Shown piece by piece: positions 43,500-52,696 of a stretch of DNA of 64,000 nt (position 1 is the first letter of the stretch; the number at the start of each line of letters is the position of its first letter). The DNA lies in the NCBI GenBank assembly GCA_016865035.1, contig CP018227.1, positions 2,881,501 to 2,945,500 of the forward strand, in the 5' to 3' direction. The notes under the pieces are model-generated. The model was not told the DNA's origin. It made no database searches and saw nothing but the letters and a program-made list of their open reading frames with translations. Origin of the DNA: Kordiimonadales bacterium IMCC3096. GTDB lineage: Bacteria > Pseudomonadota > Alphaproteobacteria > Minwuiales > Minwuiaceae. A program made the translations under genes and the position numbers.

Positions 43500-44252
43500 C
43501 TATCCCCGTCCGACGAAGGGCATGTTGGTGGCCATGACGGTCATGAACAGCACGTTCGCATCCAGTGGCAGGTTGGCCATGTGCAGCACTGCGTCCGCGA
43601 CGTGCTGCACGTCCATCACCGGTTCCGGCGCCATGGAGCCGTCCGCCTGCGGGACGCCCAGCGGCATGCGGGCGGTCATCGGGGTTTCGGCATTGCCGAT
43701 GTCGATCTGGCTGCAGGCGATGCCATAGGCCCGGCCATCCAGCGATGTGGATTTCGTCAGGCCCGTCATCGCGTGCTTGGTCGAGGTATAGGGGGCCGAG
43801 AACGGACGCGGCGTATGGGCGGAGATGGAGCCATTGTTGATGATGCGCCCGCCCTGCGGTGACTGCGCCTTCATCATCCGGAAGGCCTGCTGGGTGCAGT
43901 AGAACGCGCCCGAGAGGTTGGCATTGACCACCGCCTGCCAGCTCTCCACCGGAATATCCTCCAGCGGCATCGGCGGTGTGCCGGACCCGGCATTGTTGAA
44001 CAGCACATCCAGCCGCCCGAAGCGCGCGCTGGTGCTGTCGAAGAGGGCCTTCACCGCTTCAGGGTCGCCGACATCGCACTGCACTGTCAGAACATCATCG
44101 GCGGCGGCCTTCGACAGCTCCGCCGTCTCCTGCAGTGCCTCGGCCCGGCGACCGGCCAGTGCGACCCTGTATCCGGCACCCAGCAGGGTCAGGGCAACTG
44201 CCCGCCCGACCCCGGAACCCGCGCCCGTGATGATTGCAACCCTGTCTGTCAT
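43500..44252 (-). CDS. Short-chain dehydrogenase/reductase
   Basis: This 250-residue classical SDR has the cofactor loop TGAGSGVG at residues 10-17, NNAG near 90, the catalytic Ser in NNGSISAHT and the YxxxK pair in YTSTK. It would oxidise or reduce an alcohol/ketone with NAD(P). The substrate is unknown. It is the last gene of the long minus-strand run that includes rppH, the deacetylase and ctpA. Confidence 0.9.
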   Translation of the reverse strand: MTDRVAIITGAGSGVGRAVALTLLGAGYRVALAGRRAEALQETAELSKAAADDVLTVQCDVGDPEAVKALFDSTSARFGRLDVLFNNAGSGTPPMPLEDIPVESWQAVVNANLSGAFYCTQQAFRMMKAQSPQGGRIINNGSISAHTPRPFSAPYTSTKHAMTGLTKSTSLDGRAYGIACSQIDIGNAETPMTARMPLGVPQADGSMAPEPVMDVQHVADAVLHMANLPLDANVLFMTVMATNMPFVGRG

Positions 44253-44285
44253 GTCATCCCCCCAGGAAGTCTTTCTGCCGTTAGT

Positions 44286-44762
44286 TCATCTGTCCTGAAA
44301 CAGGTGAGCGAATGCCGCCATCACCTGCTGATAGCTCTCGCGCTTGAACGGGATCACCAGATCGGCCAGATCGGCGAAGGATGCCCAGCGCCAGGCATCG
44401 AATTCCGGATGTTCCGTCGCGATATCGATCTCGCTGTCATCACCGTTGAACCGCAGCAGGAACCATTTCTGCGTCTGGCCGCGATACCGGCCCTTCCAGA
44501 CCTTCCCGACCAGATCATCGGGCAGGTCGTAGTTGATCCAGCCTTCGCTGACCGCGAGGATCTCGGCGTTGTCGGTGCCGATCTCTTCCTTCATCTCCCG
44601 GAAGACCGCCGTCTCCGGATCTTCACCGGCATCGATGCCGCCCTGCGGCATCTGCCAGGCCTCGACCTGCTGGTCGATGCGGCGGGCGACGAACACCTGA
44701 TTGTCGGCGTTCACCAGCATGATGCCGACACACGGGCGATAGGGCAGATCGGACTTGTTCAT
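44286..44762 (-). CDS. rppH: RNA pyrophosphohydrolase (Nudix)
   Basis: RppH removes pyrophosphate from the 5' end of mRNAs and starts their decay; related enzymes cleave dinucleoside polyphosphates. The 158-residue protein has the Nudix box GGIDAGEDPETAVFREMKEEIG and family segments RPCVGIMLVNADNQVFVARR, AWQMPQGG and FDAWRWASFADL. The gene order ctpA–deacetylase–rppH is conserved in alphaproteobacteria. It begins 9 bp after the deacetylase gene. Confidence 0.93.
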   Translation of the reverse strand: MNKSDLPYRPCVGIMLVNADNQVFVARRIDQQVEAWQMPQGGIDAGEDPETAVFREMKEEIGTDNAEILAVSEGWINYDLPDDLVGKVWKGRYRGQTQKWFLLRFNGDDSEIDIATEHPEFDAWRWASFADLADLVIPFKRESYQQVMAAFAHLFQDR

Positions 44763-44771
44763 GCTGTCGGC

Positions 44772-46244
44772 CTATTCAGGGTTCGCGGTGCGCACGACGG
44801 CGGAGACGGGTGCGAGGACAAAGCCCCTGTCCTTCAGACCGGCGATCCAGAACCGCAGCCGCTCGATGGCGACGGGATAATCGGCGGCAAAGCCCACCGC
44901 GCTGCCCCTGCTCAGGGCAAGCTGTTCCAGCTGGGCAAGGCGGGTGTCGATGGGGCCCCGTGCAGCCTCGGCGTCAATGAAACGATCGTTGGTGGCCGCA
45001 GGCAGACCCATCTCGACAGCCAGCTTTCCGGCGATCGAGGCCGGGCTTTCCCGTGAATCGATGTAGAGCAGGCCGCGCTGGTCCATGGCCACCAGAACGG
45101 GCTGCATGTCCCTTGGCGAGACCGTGAAACGTGATCCCATCAGGTTGGTCAGGCCGACATAGCCTTCAGCCCGGCTCAACACCCATTCCATGCGGTCGAG
45201 GTTGACCTCGGGGGAGTTGGCGGTCAGCAGCGCCTTGTTGCCGGGGTCGTTGAACTCCGTGCTGCGGGGCTCCATGGGCAGTTGCAGCAGCACCTCGTGT
45301 CCGGCGGCGCGGGCGGCCGGGACCCATTCCGCCAGTCGGTTCGAATAGGGACTGAAGGCAAGCGTGACCTCCCCCGGCAGGTCCTGGATCGCGGCCAGCG
45401 TCGGCTGTTCGGCCAGTCCCATGTTGGTCACGACGATGGCGATGCGCGGAATACCCGTCGCCGCGTCGAAGGGGCGGGCATAGACCTTCCAGGGCAGCTT
45501 GCCCTCGGCGGAGCGGATCGGCAGCGGGCCATAGCGCCCTTCGCTGGTGATCGCGGGGTCCGGTGCAGGTGCCAGTGGCACGCGATTGGGGGACACCACC
45601 ACGGGCGGTGCCTCCGGCGCGGAACCGACGTTCGGGACGGCGGCAGGCGCCATGGCCACCCGCGGTGTCTCGGCGGCGGCGGGCGACTGGTGGTGGTCCG
45701 TCGGCGCGGAGCCATGCGCTGTGTCTGTGCCGTGGTCGGAGTCCCGATGCGATGCGGCGTCATGGTCGGCTGTCGCCGGCGCGTGTCCGTCGGTTCGTGC
45801 GGCATGGCTGTCCGTGGCCGGGGACTCATGCTGGTCCGATTCGGTCTTGCCGTGGGCCTGATCATGCGCGGATTCCTCATGCGCCGATGCATGCGCATCT
45901 CCGCTGGCGTGGCCGCTGTCCGAACCGTGTGCCGAACTCTCCCCACGGGCGGCGGTACCGGCGTGATCCCCCTGGCCGGAACCGTGCCCGGATTCGGCCT
46001 GGCCGGAATCACCATGATCGGCACTTCCATGGCCGGCTTCCGCATGACCGTTGTCCGAATGACCGGTCTCGCCATGCTCGGCGGCGGCCTGGTCGGTTGC
46101 TGCGGGCATGGCATTTCCGCCCGGGTCCGTCAGGGCCAGCCAACCGGCCGTACCGCCGACAACACCCAGGAAGATCGCGGTCGCAGCGAACAGCCCGATC
46201 TGTGCCAGAGGCATTCGGCCCGTTCCTGCTGCTCGGTCAGCCAT
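44772..46244 (-). CDS. Divergent polysaccharide deacetylase with histidine-rich linker
   Basis: This 490-residue protein has an N-terminal membrane anchor (about 14-36) and a low-complexity segment (about 50-200) dominated by His, Ser, Asp, Gly and Ala. The C-terminal divergent polysaccharide deacetylase domain (DUF610 type) has RIAIVVTNMGLAEQPTLAAI, LPGEVTLAFSPYSNRLAEWV and HEVLLQLPMEP. It likely acts in the periplasm on a glycan, next to peptidoglycan enzymes EnvC and CtpA. The long histidine-rich stretch is unusual and could bind metal. Confidence 0.85.
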   Translation of the reverse strand: MADRAAGTGRMPLAQIGLFAATAIFLGVVGGTAGWLALTDPGGNAMPAATDQAAAEHGETGHSDNGHAEAGHGSADHGDSGQAESGHGSGQGDHAGTAARGESSAHGSDSGHASGDAHASAHEESAHDQAHGKTESDQHESPATDSHAARTDGHAPATADHDAASHRDSDHGTDTAHGSAPTDHHQSPAAAETPRVAMAPAAVPNVGSAPEAPPVVVSPNRVPLAPAPDPAITSEGRYGPLPIRSAEGKLPWKVYARPFDAATGIPRIAIVVTNMGLAEQPTLAAIQDLPGEVTLAFSPYSNRLAEWVPAARAAGHEVLLQLPMEPRSTEFNDPGNKALLTANSPEVNLDRMEWVLSRAEGYVGLTNLMGSRFTVSPRDMQPVLVAMDQRGLLYIDSRESPASIAGKLAVEMGLPAATNDRFIDAEAARGPIDTRLAQLEQLALSRGSAVGFAADYPVAIERLRFWIAGLKDRGFVLAPVSAVVRTANPE

Positions 46245-46265
46245 CTGGAAAGTCGCCCCGCCGGT

Positions 46266-47546
46266 CTATTTCAGACTGGCGCGCGCGATGGTGATGGTGT
46301 GGATGGCGTCGAGTGCACGCTGCAGCTGATAGTCCGTCCGCTGCTCGGGCTCGGCCACGGTGTCACCCTCACTGCTGTTCGCGTCGGTATCATTGTCGAG
46401 ACGGTTGCGCAGGTCCGCTTCCGACCTCTGGCTGGTTTCGAGCAGTTCCAGCCGTGCCTGCGGCACGTCAATGTCCGGGACGATGCCCTTGGCCTGGATC
46501 GAGTTGCCGGACGGCGTGTAGTAGCGCGCCGTCGTCAGCTTGAGCTGATTGCCGCCGCCAAGCTGCATGATCGACTGGACGGAGCCCTTGCCGAAGCTCT
46601 TGGTGCCCATCAGGATCGCACGCTTGTGGTCCTGCAGGGCGCCGGCCACGATCTCCGACGCACTGGCCGAACCGCCGTTGATCAGCACGATGACCGGCAG
46701 GCCGCTGGCCAGATCGCCCGGCTTGGCGTTGTAGCGTTCGATGGCCGAAACGTCGCGTGCCCGGGTGGAGACGATCTCGCCCCGATCCAGGAACGCATCC
46801 GAAACGGCAATGGCCTGATCCAGCAGACCGCCGGGATTGTTCCGCAGGTCGAGAATCACGCCCTCGATATTGTCGCCGAGCTCTTCCTTCAGCTTCCGCA
46901 TCGAACTGCGCAGGCCGGATTCGGTCTGCTCGGAGAAGCTGGATATGCGGATGTAGGCGACATTGCCTTCAGCGCGCGCACGCACGGACTGCACCTTGAT
47001 GACCGCCCGGGTGATGGTGATCTCGAAAGGCTCGGCCACACCGCTGCGGTTGACCATCAGCAGGATGTCCGTGCCCACCGCGCCGCGCATCTTCTTCACC
47101 GCCTCGGTCAGGCTGAGGCCCAGCACCGCTTCCCCGTCGATATGGGTGATCAGGTCGTTGGGCTGCACGCCTGCGCGGGCCGCAGGCGTATCGTCGATGG
47201 GGGTGACGACCTTGACGTAGCCGTCCTCCATCGTGACTTCGATACCCAGGCCGCCGAACTCGCCCTTGATGCTGACCTGCATCTGCTTGACCTGCTCCGG
47301 CGGCAGGAAGGCGGAGTGCGGGTCGAGGGACTTGAGCATCCCGTTGACCGCAGCCTCGATCAGCTTGGCGTCATCCACGGGTTCGACGTAGCTGTCGCGA
47401 ATCTTGGCAATCGCATCGCCCAGCAGGGTCAGCAGGTCGTAGTCATAGGCTTTCGTCTGCTGTGCCTGTGCCGTCGTGGTCATGAGGCCCACAGGCCCCG
47501 CCAACAGCGCGGACACCAGTGCCACGCGAATAATCCGCTTCATCAT
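46266..47546 (-). CDS. ctpA: C-terminal processing peptidase, S41 family
   Basis: This periplasmic serine protease of 426 residues has a signal peptide (ending AQAQQ), a PDZ domain (FGGLGIEVTMEDGYVKVVTPIDDTPAARAGVQPNDLI) and the S41 catalytic region with Ser in NGGSASASEIVAGAL and Lys in GTKSFGKGSVQS. Such peptidases often trim or degrade peptidoglycan hydrolases, and EnvC is encoded just upstream. The start ATG overlaps the envC stop as TGATG, so translation is coupled. Confidence 0.94.
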   Translation of the reverse strand: MMKRIIRVALVSALLAGPVGLMTTTAQAQQTKAYDYDLLTLLGDAIAKIRDSYVEPVDDAKLIEAAVNGMLKSLDPHSAFLPPEQVKQMQVSIKGEFGGLGIEVTMEDGYVKVVTPIDDTPAARAGVQPNDLITHIDGEAVLGLSLTEAVKKMRGAVGTDILLMVNRSGVAEPFEITITRAVIKVQSVRARAEGNVAYIRISSFSEQTESGLRSSMRKLKEELGDNIEGVILDLRNNPGGLLDQAIAVSDAFLDRGEIVSTRARDVSAIERYNAKPGDLASGLPVIVLINGGSASASEIVAGALQDHKRAILMGTKSFGKGSVQSIMQLGGGNQLKLTTARYYTPSGNSIQAKGIVPDIDVPQARLELLETSQRSEADLRNRLDNDTDANSSEGDTVAEPEQRTDYQLQRALDAIHTITIARASLK

Positions 47547-48757
47547 CAGCCGCTGCTCTTTCCCTTGCTCGGCGCCATCCATGGCAAAGGATCGACAGGC
47601 GATCCGTTGCGACGCAGTTCCAGATAAAGTTCGGGTCGCTTTCCGTCCGTAGTCCGCGTCATGCTGCCGATCGGCTCACCGGCGAGCAACCATTGACCCA
47701 CAGTCACGTCGCTCTGCGCCAGCCCGGCGATCAGCAGATGATAGCCGTCGCCCAGATCCATGATCAACAACCGTCCATAGGATCGGAACGGCCCTGCAAA
47801 GCTTACCGTACCATCATGCGGTGCGGTGACCAAAGCACTGGAACGTGTCGAAATTGTGAGGCCTTGCACTTCTCCGGGCGCACCGGGGCGGTGATCGCCG
47901 AAGTGATGCACGACAGTCCCCTCCGCCGGGAAGGGCAGACGCCCCTTCAGGGCCTCGATCCCTACGCGCCTCGCGGGTTTCGCGGGTATCGCCGCCAGGG
48001 TGGTGACGGGAGCCAGCCGGTCCATCAGGCTGTTGAGGTCGCGTGCCCGGGCGGCCAGCCGTGCCAGGCGCGTGCTCTCGATCTCGCGGGCGATGCTGAG
48101 CGCACCGAGCTGGTCCCTGCGCTGGCGCAGCAGCAGCTCCAGTTCATCGCGCTCCGACTGGAGACGCGCGATTGTCCGGGTGGCGTGCTGGCGCGCGGTG
48201 ACCTGGCGTTCCTTGAGTTGCTCAAGCGCCAGAAGCGCCTGCTGCAACCCGGCCACCCGGCCCTGCAGCACCGGCGTGATCCCTGCGAGCGCGGAGGCGG
48301 TCATCGCGTTCTCGGCGACCTGCCCCGGCTGGGCGACCACGGCCAGCGTCGGCATCCGGGCCAGGCCGAGCAGGGCCGAGAGGGTTGCCGCCAGTTCCCT
48401 GCGGCGCTGGGTCAGGGCGACGGTCCGTGCCTGAATCTGCGAATCGAGGTCCGCGACAGTCGTTTCCGCGCCGCTGCTCTCCCGCTCCGCCTGCCGAACC
48501 GCTTCGGCCGCTGCTGCCAGCTTCTCCGAGAGTTCCCTGTTCTCCTCCGCGAACCGCTTCGCGTCGCGTTGCAGACCCTGCAGCCGTGCTTCCGTCTCTT
48601 CGCGGGTCTGTTCCAGCACTTTCAGCTGCGCATCCGGATCCAGCGTCTTCTCCTGGGCCAGCGCGGGCAGCGACAGGGGCATGACCAGCGCCAGGGGCAG
48701 GAGCAGTCGGGTGCGCGATGCCTTCAGGAACGACAGGACCGGCTCAACTTGCCACAC
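47546..48757 (-). CDS. envC: EnvC-like murein hydrolase activator
   Basis: This 403-residue exported protein has a signal peptide (ending ALAQE), a long coiled coil (about 40-260) and a C-terminal LytM/M23 fold. The zinc ligands of active M23 peptidases are missing: the HxGxD position reads VQGLTI and the HxH position reads LYLEL. It is therefore expected to activate amidases at the division septum rather than cut peptidoglycan. The GTG start at 48757 overlaps the end of gpmI by 14 bp and is needed to keep the signal peptide. Confidence 0.88.
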   Translation of the reverse strand: MWQVEPVLSFLKASRTRLLLPLALVMPLSLPALAQEKTLDPDAQLKVLEQTREETEARLQGLQRDAKRFAEENRELSEKLAAAAEAVRQAERESSGAETTVADLDSQIQARTVALTQRRRELAATLSALLGLARMPTLAVVAQPGQVAENAMTASALAGITPVLQGRVAGLQQALLALEQLKERQVTARQHATRTIARLQSERDELELLLRQRRDQLGALSIAREIESTRLARLAARARDLNSLMDRLAPVTTLAAIPAKPARRVGIEALKGRLPFPAEGTVVHHFGDHRPGAPGEVQGLTISTRSSALVTAPHDGTVSFAGPFRSYGRLLIMDLGDGYHLLIAGLAQSDVTVGQWLLAGEPIGSMTRTTDGKRPELYLELRRNGSPVDPLPWMAPSKGKSSG

Positions 48758-50309
48758 GGTGTTCCGTTTCCAGGGCGCCGGCAGGGGTCAGCAGGCACTT
48801 GCCGGTCATGGCTGCCGGCTGCGGCAGACCCATCAGATTCAGCACGGTCGGTGCAAGGTCCGCCAGGCGGCCCGGCTCCAGCGCCATGCCGTCCGGCCCG
48901 TTGACCATGGTCAGGGGTACCGGGTTGGTGGTGTGCGCGGTATGCGGCTGCCCCGTTTCCGGGTCGCTCATCATCTCCAGATTGCCGTGATCCGCCGTGA
49001 TCAGCAGCGTGCCATCCGCTTTCCTGATGGCGTCGGCGAGCCGACCGAGGCAGGTATCGATGGTCTCCACGGCCCGGATCGCCGCCGCGAGATCGCCGGT
49101 GTGTCCGACCATGTCCGGATTGGCGAAGTTCACCACGATCAGGTCCGTCTGGCCGTCAGCGATCCGCTCCACCAGCCGGTCCGTGACTTCCCCGGCGGAC
49201 ATTTCCGGCTGCAGGTCATAGGTCGCGACGTCGGGGGAGGGGATCAGGATCCTGTCCTCGCCCTCGTACTGCTGCTCCTGTCCGCCATTGAGGAAGAACG
49301 TGACGTGGGCGTATTTCTCGGTTTCGGAGATCCGGAGCTGCCTGCGGCCGGACCGGGCAACGACCTCGCCCAGCGTGTCCGGCATATCCTCCGACGGGAA
49401 CAGGGCCTGCAGAAACGGATTGAGCGCCTCGGAATATTCCGTCATGCCGATGGCTCCACCGAACCGCATCGTTCGGTCGCGCCGGTAGCCATCGAAATGC
49501 GGGTCCAGCAAGGCCGTCAGGATCTCGCGTGCGCGGTCGGCCCTGAAGTTCGCCATCACCAGCCCGTCGCCGTCCGCCATGCCGTCGAAGCCGGAAATGC
49601 GGCGCGGCTTGACGAACTCGTCGGTTTCATCGGCGCTGTAGGCGTCTTCCAGAGCGGTCTTCCAGTCCGGGAACGCGGTGGCGACGCCATTGACCAGCGC
49701 ATTGCAGGCAATCTCGACCCGGTCCCAGCGCTTGTCGCGGTCCATGGCCCAGTAGCGTCCGATCAGGGTCGCGATCCGCGCGCCGTGCGGCAGTGCGCGA
49801 TCAACCGCATCCAGATATTCCGCGGCGCTCTTCGGCGGGGTGTCACGCCCATCCAGAATGGCGTGGACCAGTACCTCTGCCCCGCCATCGACAAGGGCCT
49901 GCGCCAGCGCCACGACATGGCCCTGATGCGCGTGGACGCCGCCCGGTGAGAGCAGCCCCAGAATGTGAACGGTGGGGCAGGTGGCGGCCATCTGCTTCAG
50001 CCGGGCATCCTTCTGCAGGCTGCCATCCTGGATCGCGGCATCGATGCGCGGCAGGTCCTGCATCACCACCCGGCCTGCACCGATGTTCATGTGGCCCACT
50101 TCGGAATTGCCCATCTGTCCGTCAGGCAGACCGACGGCGAGGCCGGATGTCTCGATCAGGCTCTGGGGGCACGTGCGGCTGAGTTCACGCCAGTTGGGTG
50201 CTTTGGCCAGCGCAATGGCGTTGTCCGTCGGATCTTCGCGATGGCCCCAGCCGTCCAGGATGCACAGGACAACGGGTCCGGTCGTTTCAGTCTTCGTGTC
50301 TTTGCTCAT
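48744..50309 (-). CDS. gpmI: 2,3-bisphosphoglycerate-independent phosphoglycerate mutase
   Basis: GpmI interconverts 3- and 2-phosphoglycerate in glycolysis and uses two Mn ions. The ATG at 50309 gives 521 residues, near the family length. The active-site serine lies in GQMGNSEVGHMNIGAGR, and metal-binding residues in LDGWGHREDPTDNAI, VVNFANPDMVGHTGD and LLITADHGNLEMM. In-frame sequence upstream has no family match. The gene overlaps envC and follows the SHMT-like gene after 77 bp. Confidence 0.95.
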   Translation of the reverse strand: MSKDTKTETTGPVVLCILDGWGHREDPTDNAIALAKAPNWRELSRTCPQSLIETSGLAVGLPDGQMGNSEVGHMNIGAGRVVMQDLPRIDAAIQDGSLQKDARLKQMAATCPTVHILGLLSPGGVHAHQGHVVALAQALVDGGAEVLVHAILDGRDTPPKSAAEYLDAVDRALPHGARIATLIGRYWAMDRDKRWDRVEIACNALVNGVATAFPDWKTALEDAYSADETDEFVKPRRISGFDGMADGDGLVMANFRADRAREILTALLDPHFDGYRRDRTMRFGGAIGMTEYSEALNPFLQALFPSEDMPDTLGEVVARSGRRQLRISETEKYAHVTFFLNGGQEQQYEGEDRILIPSPDVATYDLQPEMSAGEVTDRLVERIADGQTDLIVVNFANPDMVGHTGDLAAAIRAVETIDTCLGRLADAIRKADGTLLITADHGNLEMMSDPETGQPHTAHTTNPVPLTMVNGPDGMALEPGRLADLAPTVLNLMGLPQPAAMTGKCLLTPAGALETEHRVAS

Positions 50310-50386
50310 GGTGCTGCTTCTACCTGATCCGCGCAGGGTACTCCAGCCGGTTGGTCCGCCGGGCCTGCCAGACTTCAGGTCAGCAC

Positions 50387-51703
50387 TCAATGCATGAAAT
50401 GCAACCGGTCGAAGGTCTGCCGGAAGGCGGAGACGCGTGGCAGCACGGTCTCCGGCGCGTTGCTCCGCAAGGCTTCGACGATCAGGTCCGCAAGCGGTTC
50501 GACATGCTCCGGTCCTGTGCCCCAGCGTACCAGTTCCGGCGTACCGATGCGCAAGCCGTTCATGTCGCCCGCCACGTCCGGCAGGGGCAGACCGATGCCG
50601 CAGGCTAGGAACCCGGCCTGGCGCAGCTTCCGCGATGCCGCCTGACCACCACCGAGCGGGGCCGCCTCCACCGCGAACTGGTGCGACTGCGTGTGGCCCT
50701 GATCGGCGGCGAAGACCTTCAGTCCGCGCGTCGCCAGCGCGCGCGCCAGCCCGACGGAGGTTTCGATCATGCGCCTGGCATAGGCCTCGCCGAAGTCCCG
50801 CCAGTCCAGCATGGTAACGGCGAGTGCGGCCGACTTGGCGGCATCGAAGTTGGCGGTCATGCCGGGGAAGGCAATGGCGTCCAGCCGCTCCGCGATCCAG
50901 GCATCATCGGAAACGATCAGGCCGCCGGCGGGACCACCCAGGCTCTTGTAGGTGCTCATGGTCATGAAATGCGCCCCTTCCTTCAGGGGGTTCTTCCATG
51001 CCTTGCCCGCGATGATGCCGCACTGGTGTGCCGCATCGAACATCACCCTTGCCCCGATCCCGTCGGCGATCTCCCGGATCGCCCGCACCGGATGCTCGAA
51101 CAGGTTCAGGCTGCTGCCGACGGTGATCAGCCTTGGCCGCTCCCGGTCGGCGAGATCAGCCAGCGCGGCCACATCGACCGTGTAGCCGTCCGCATCAACC
51201 GGCGCAGGAACAGTGCGCAGACCGTAGAGTCCCGCGCAGCCAGCCAGATGATGGGTGACGTGACCGCCAATGGACGGCGGCGGGGCGATGATGGTGTCGC
51301 CCGGCTGGCAGGTCGCCATGAAGCCGAACAGATTGGCGATGGCGCCTGACGGCACCCGGATCTCGGCATGCGCCGCGTCGAAGACCTCCGCGCAGAGTGT
51401 CGCGCAGATGACCTCGATCTCCTCGATCGCTTCCAGCCCCATCTCGTACTTGTCGCCGGGATAGCCGAGTGACGGGCGGGAGCCGATGCCGGATGCCAGC
51501 AGCGCCTCCGCCTTCGGGTTCATGACGTTGGTGGCCGGATTGAGGTTGAAACATTCCCTCTCGTGGATGTCCCGGTTCCTGTCCGCCAGCGCTTCGATGC
51601 GATCCAGTATGGTCGCGGAAGCGGAATCCGATGTTTCTCTGGCAATCGCCTGGACAAGGCTCTCGCTGGTCTCCGGCACCCATTCCCGCTTTGCGATGGT
51701 CAT
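50387..51703 (-). CDS. Divergent serine hydroxymethyltransferase-like PLP enzyme
   Basis: This ~438-residue fold-type I enzyme resembles glycine/serine hydroxymethyltransferase: ECFNLNPATNVMNPKAEALLASGIGSRPSLGYPGDKYEMG, VPSGAIANLFGFMA, ARVMFDAAHQCGIIAG and the PLP-lysine region MSTYKSLGGPAGGLIVSD. The usual SHMT signature around the lysine (THKTLRGPRGG) is changed to TYKSLGGPAGG and other parts diverge. It may act on another amino acid, as alpha-methylserine or threonine-type enzymes do. The ATG at 51703 has GGGAG at good spacing. It is divergent from a LysR regulator. Confidence 0.8.
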   Translation of the reverse strand: MTIAKREWVPETSESLVQAIARETSDSASATILDRIEALADRNRDIHERECFNLNPATNVMNPKAEALLASGIGSRPSLGYPGDKYEMGLEAIEEIEVICATLCAEVFDAAHAEIRVPSGAIANLFGFMATCQPGDTIIAPPPSIGGHVTHHLAGCAGLYGLRTVPAPVDADGYTVDVAALADLADRERPRLITVGSSLNLFEHPVRAIREIADGIGARVMFDAAHQCGIIAGKAWKNPLKEGAHFMTMSTYKSLGGPAGGLIVSDDAWIAERLDAIAFPGMTANFDAAKSAALAVTMLDWRDFGEAYARRMIETSVGLARALATRGLKVFAADQGHTQSHQFAVEAAPLGGGQAASRKLRQAGFLACGIGLPLPDVAGDMNGLRIGTPELVRWGTGPEHVEPLADLIVEALRSNAPETVLPRVSAFRQTFDRLHFMH

Positions 51704-51802
51704 CATGCTCTCCCGTCTGGATGACCGAATGCTGCCATCAGGGGATTGATCGGGCAAAGCAGCTTTCGTAAAAATCGCCGTAGAAATTCTAAGGGTCATG
51801 CC

Positions 51803-52696
51803 ATGGCAGTTGCACCTCCCCGCCCGAAAGGACCCCCGCTGAACGCCCTGCGTGCGTTCGAGGCGGCGTCACGCCTTGGCGGGATCGCGCAGGCGGCGGA
51901 GGAACTGTGCGTCACACCGGGGGCGGTGTCGCAGCACATCAAGGCACTGGAGGCGTGGGCAGGTGTCGCCCTGTTCGAACGCCGTTCCCAGGGCGTCCGT
52001 CTGACAGCGGCGGGCGCGGAACTGGCTCCGGGCTTCACTGCGGCCTTCGATCAGCTCGGTGAAGCGGTTGGCAGGCTGCGGGCGGCGCGCGGGATGCGCA
52101 GCATCAATGTTGCGGCAATGCCCAGCGTTGCATTGCTCTGGCTTTCGCCACGGCTGGCCGGATTGCGCGCTGCGATTGCGCCGGCGGAAGTCGCAGTCTT
52201 CGCGCTTGAAGCTCCGCCGGGCATGACGCGGGAGCCATTTGACCTTTCACTGTTCATGCGTCCTGAAGACGATTGTCCGACAGGCATCCCGCTGTCCGAT
52301 GGGCACATGTTCCCGGTTTGCGCACCAGCCATGGCTGCGGACCTGCATGGACCGGAAGACGTGCGGCAGATGACCCTGCTGCACGATCAGACCTGGGCCA
52401 CGGACTGGCAGGACTGGGCGCGGGCCTGCGGAGTCACCTTGCCGACCGGGCGCAGGGGATTGAGCTATTCGCTCTACAGTCTGGCACTTTCGGAGGCGAA
52501 GGCTGGCGCCGGTATTCTGATGGGCCACGACTGTCTCGTCGAGGATGCGCTGGCGGCTGGCGAACTGGTTGCGCCATTCGGCGCAAGGGTAGCGTCAGGG
52601 CGAAAGCTCATGCTGGAGACCTCCATGACCCTGCAGCGGTCGGGTCAGGTCCAGGCGATCGTCGGGGCATTGTCCGGGGAAGATCAGTCCCGGTGA
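51803..52696 (+). CDS. LysR family transcriptional regulator (GcvA-like)
   Basis: This ~297-residue LysR-type regulator has an N-terminal winged HTH with PPLNALRAFEAASRLGGIAQAAEELCVTPGAVSQHIKALE, as in GcvA-type activators, and a periplasmic-binding-like effector domain. The ATG at 51803 follows AAGGG. It is divergent from the SHMT-like gene across about 100 bp, the usual layout for a LysR protein and its target. Glycine- or serine-related control is plausible but unproven. Confidence 0.88.
   Translation: MAVAPPRPKGPPLNALRAFEAASRLGGIAQAAEELCVTPGAVSQHIKALEAWAGVALFERRSQGVRLTAAGAELAPGFTAAFDQLGEAVGRLRAARGMRSINVAAMPSVALLWLSPRLAGLRAAIAPAEVAVFALEAPPGMTREPFDLSLFMRPEDDCPTGIPLSDGHMFPVCAPAMAADLHGPEDVRQMTLLHDQTWATDWQDWARACGVTLPTGRRGLSYSLYSLALSEAKAGAGILMGHDCLVEDALAAGELVAPFGARVASGRKLMLETSMTLQRSGQVQAIVGALSGEDQSR

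Noticed and set aside
45282-47627. A 781-codon plus-strand frame opposite the deacetylase and ctpA
   Set aside because: Antisense shadow; the apparent low-complexity part mirrors the histidine-rich linker of the real gene.
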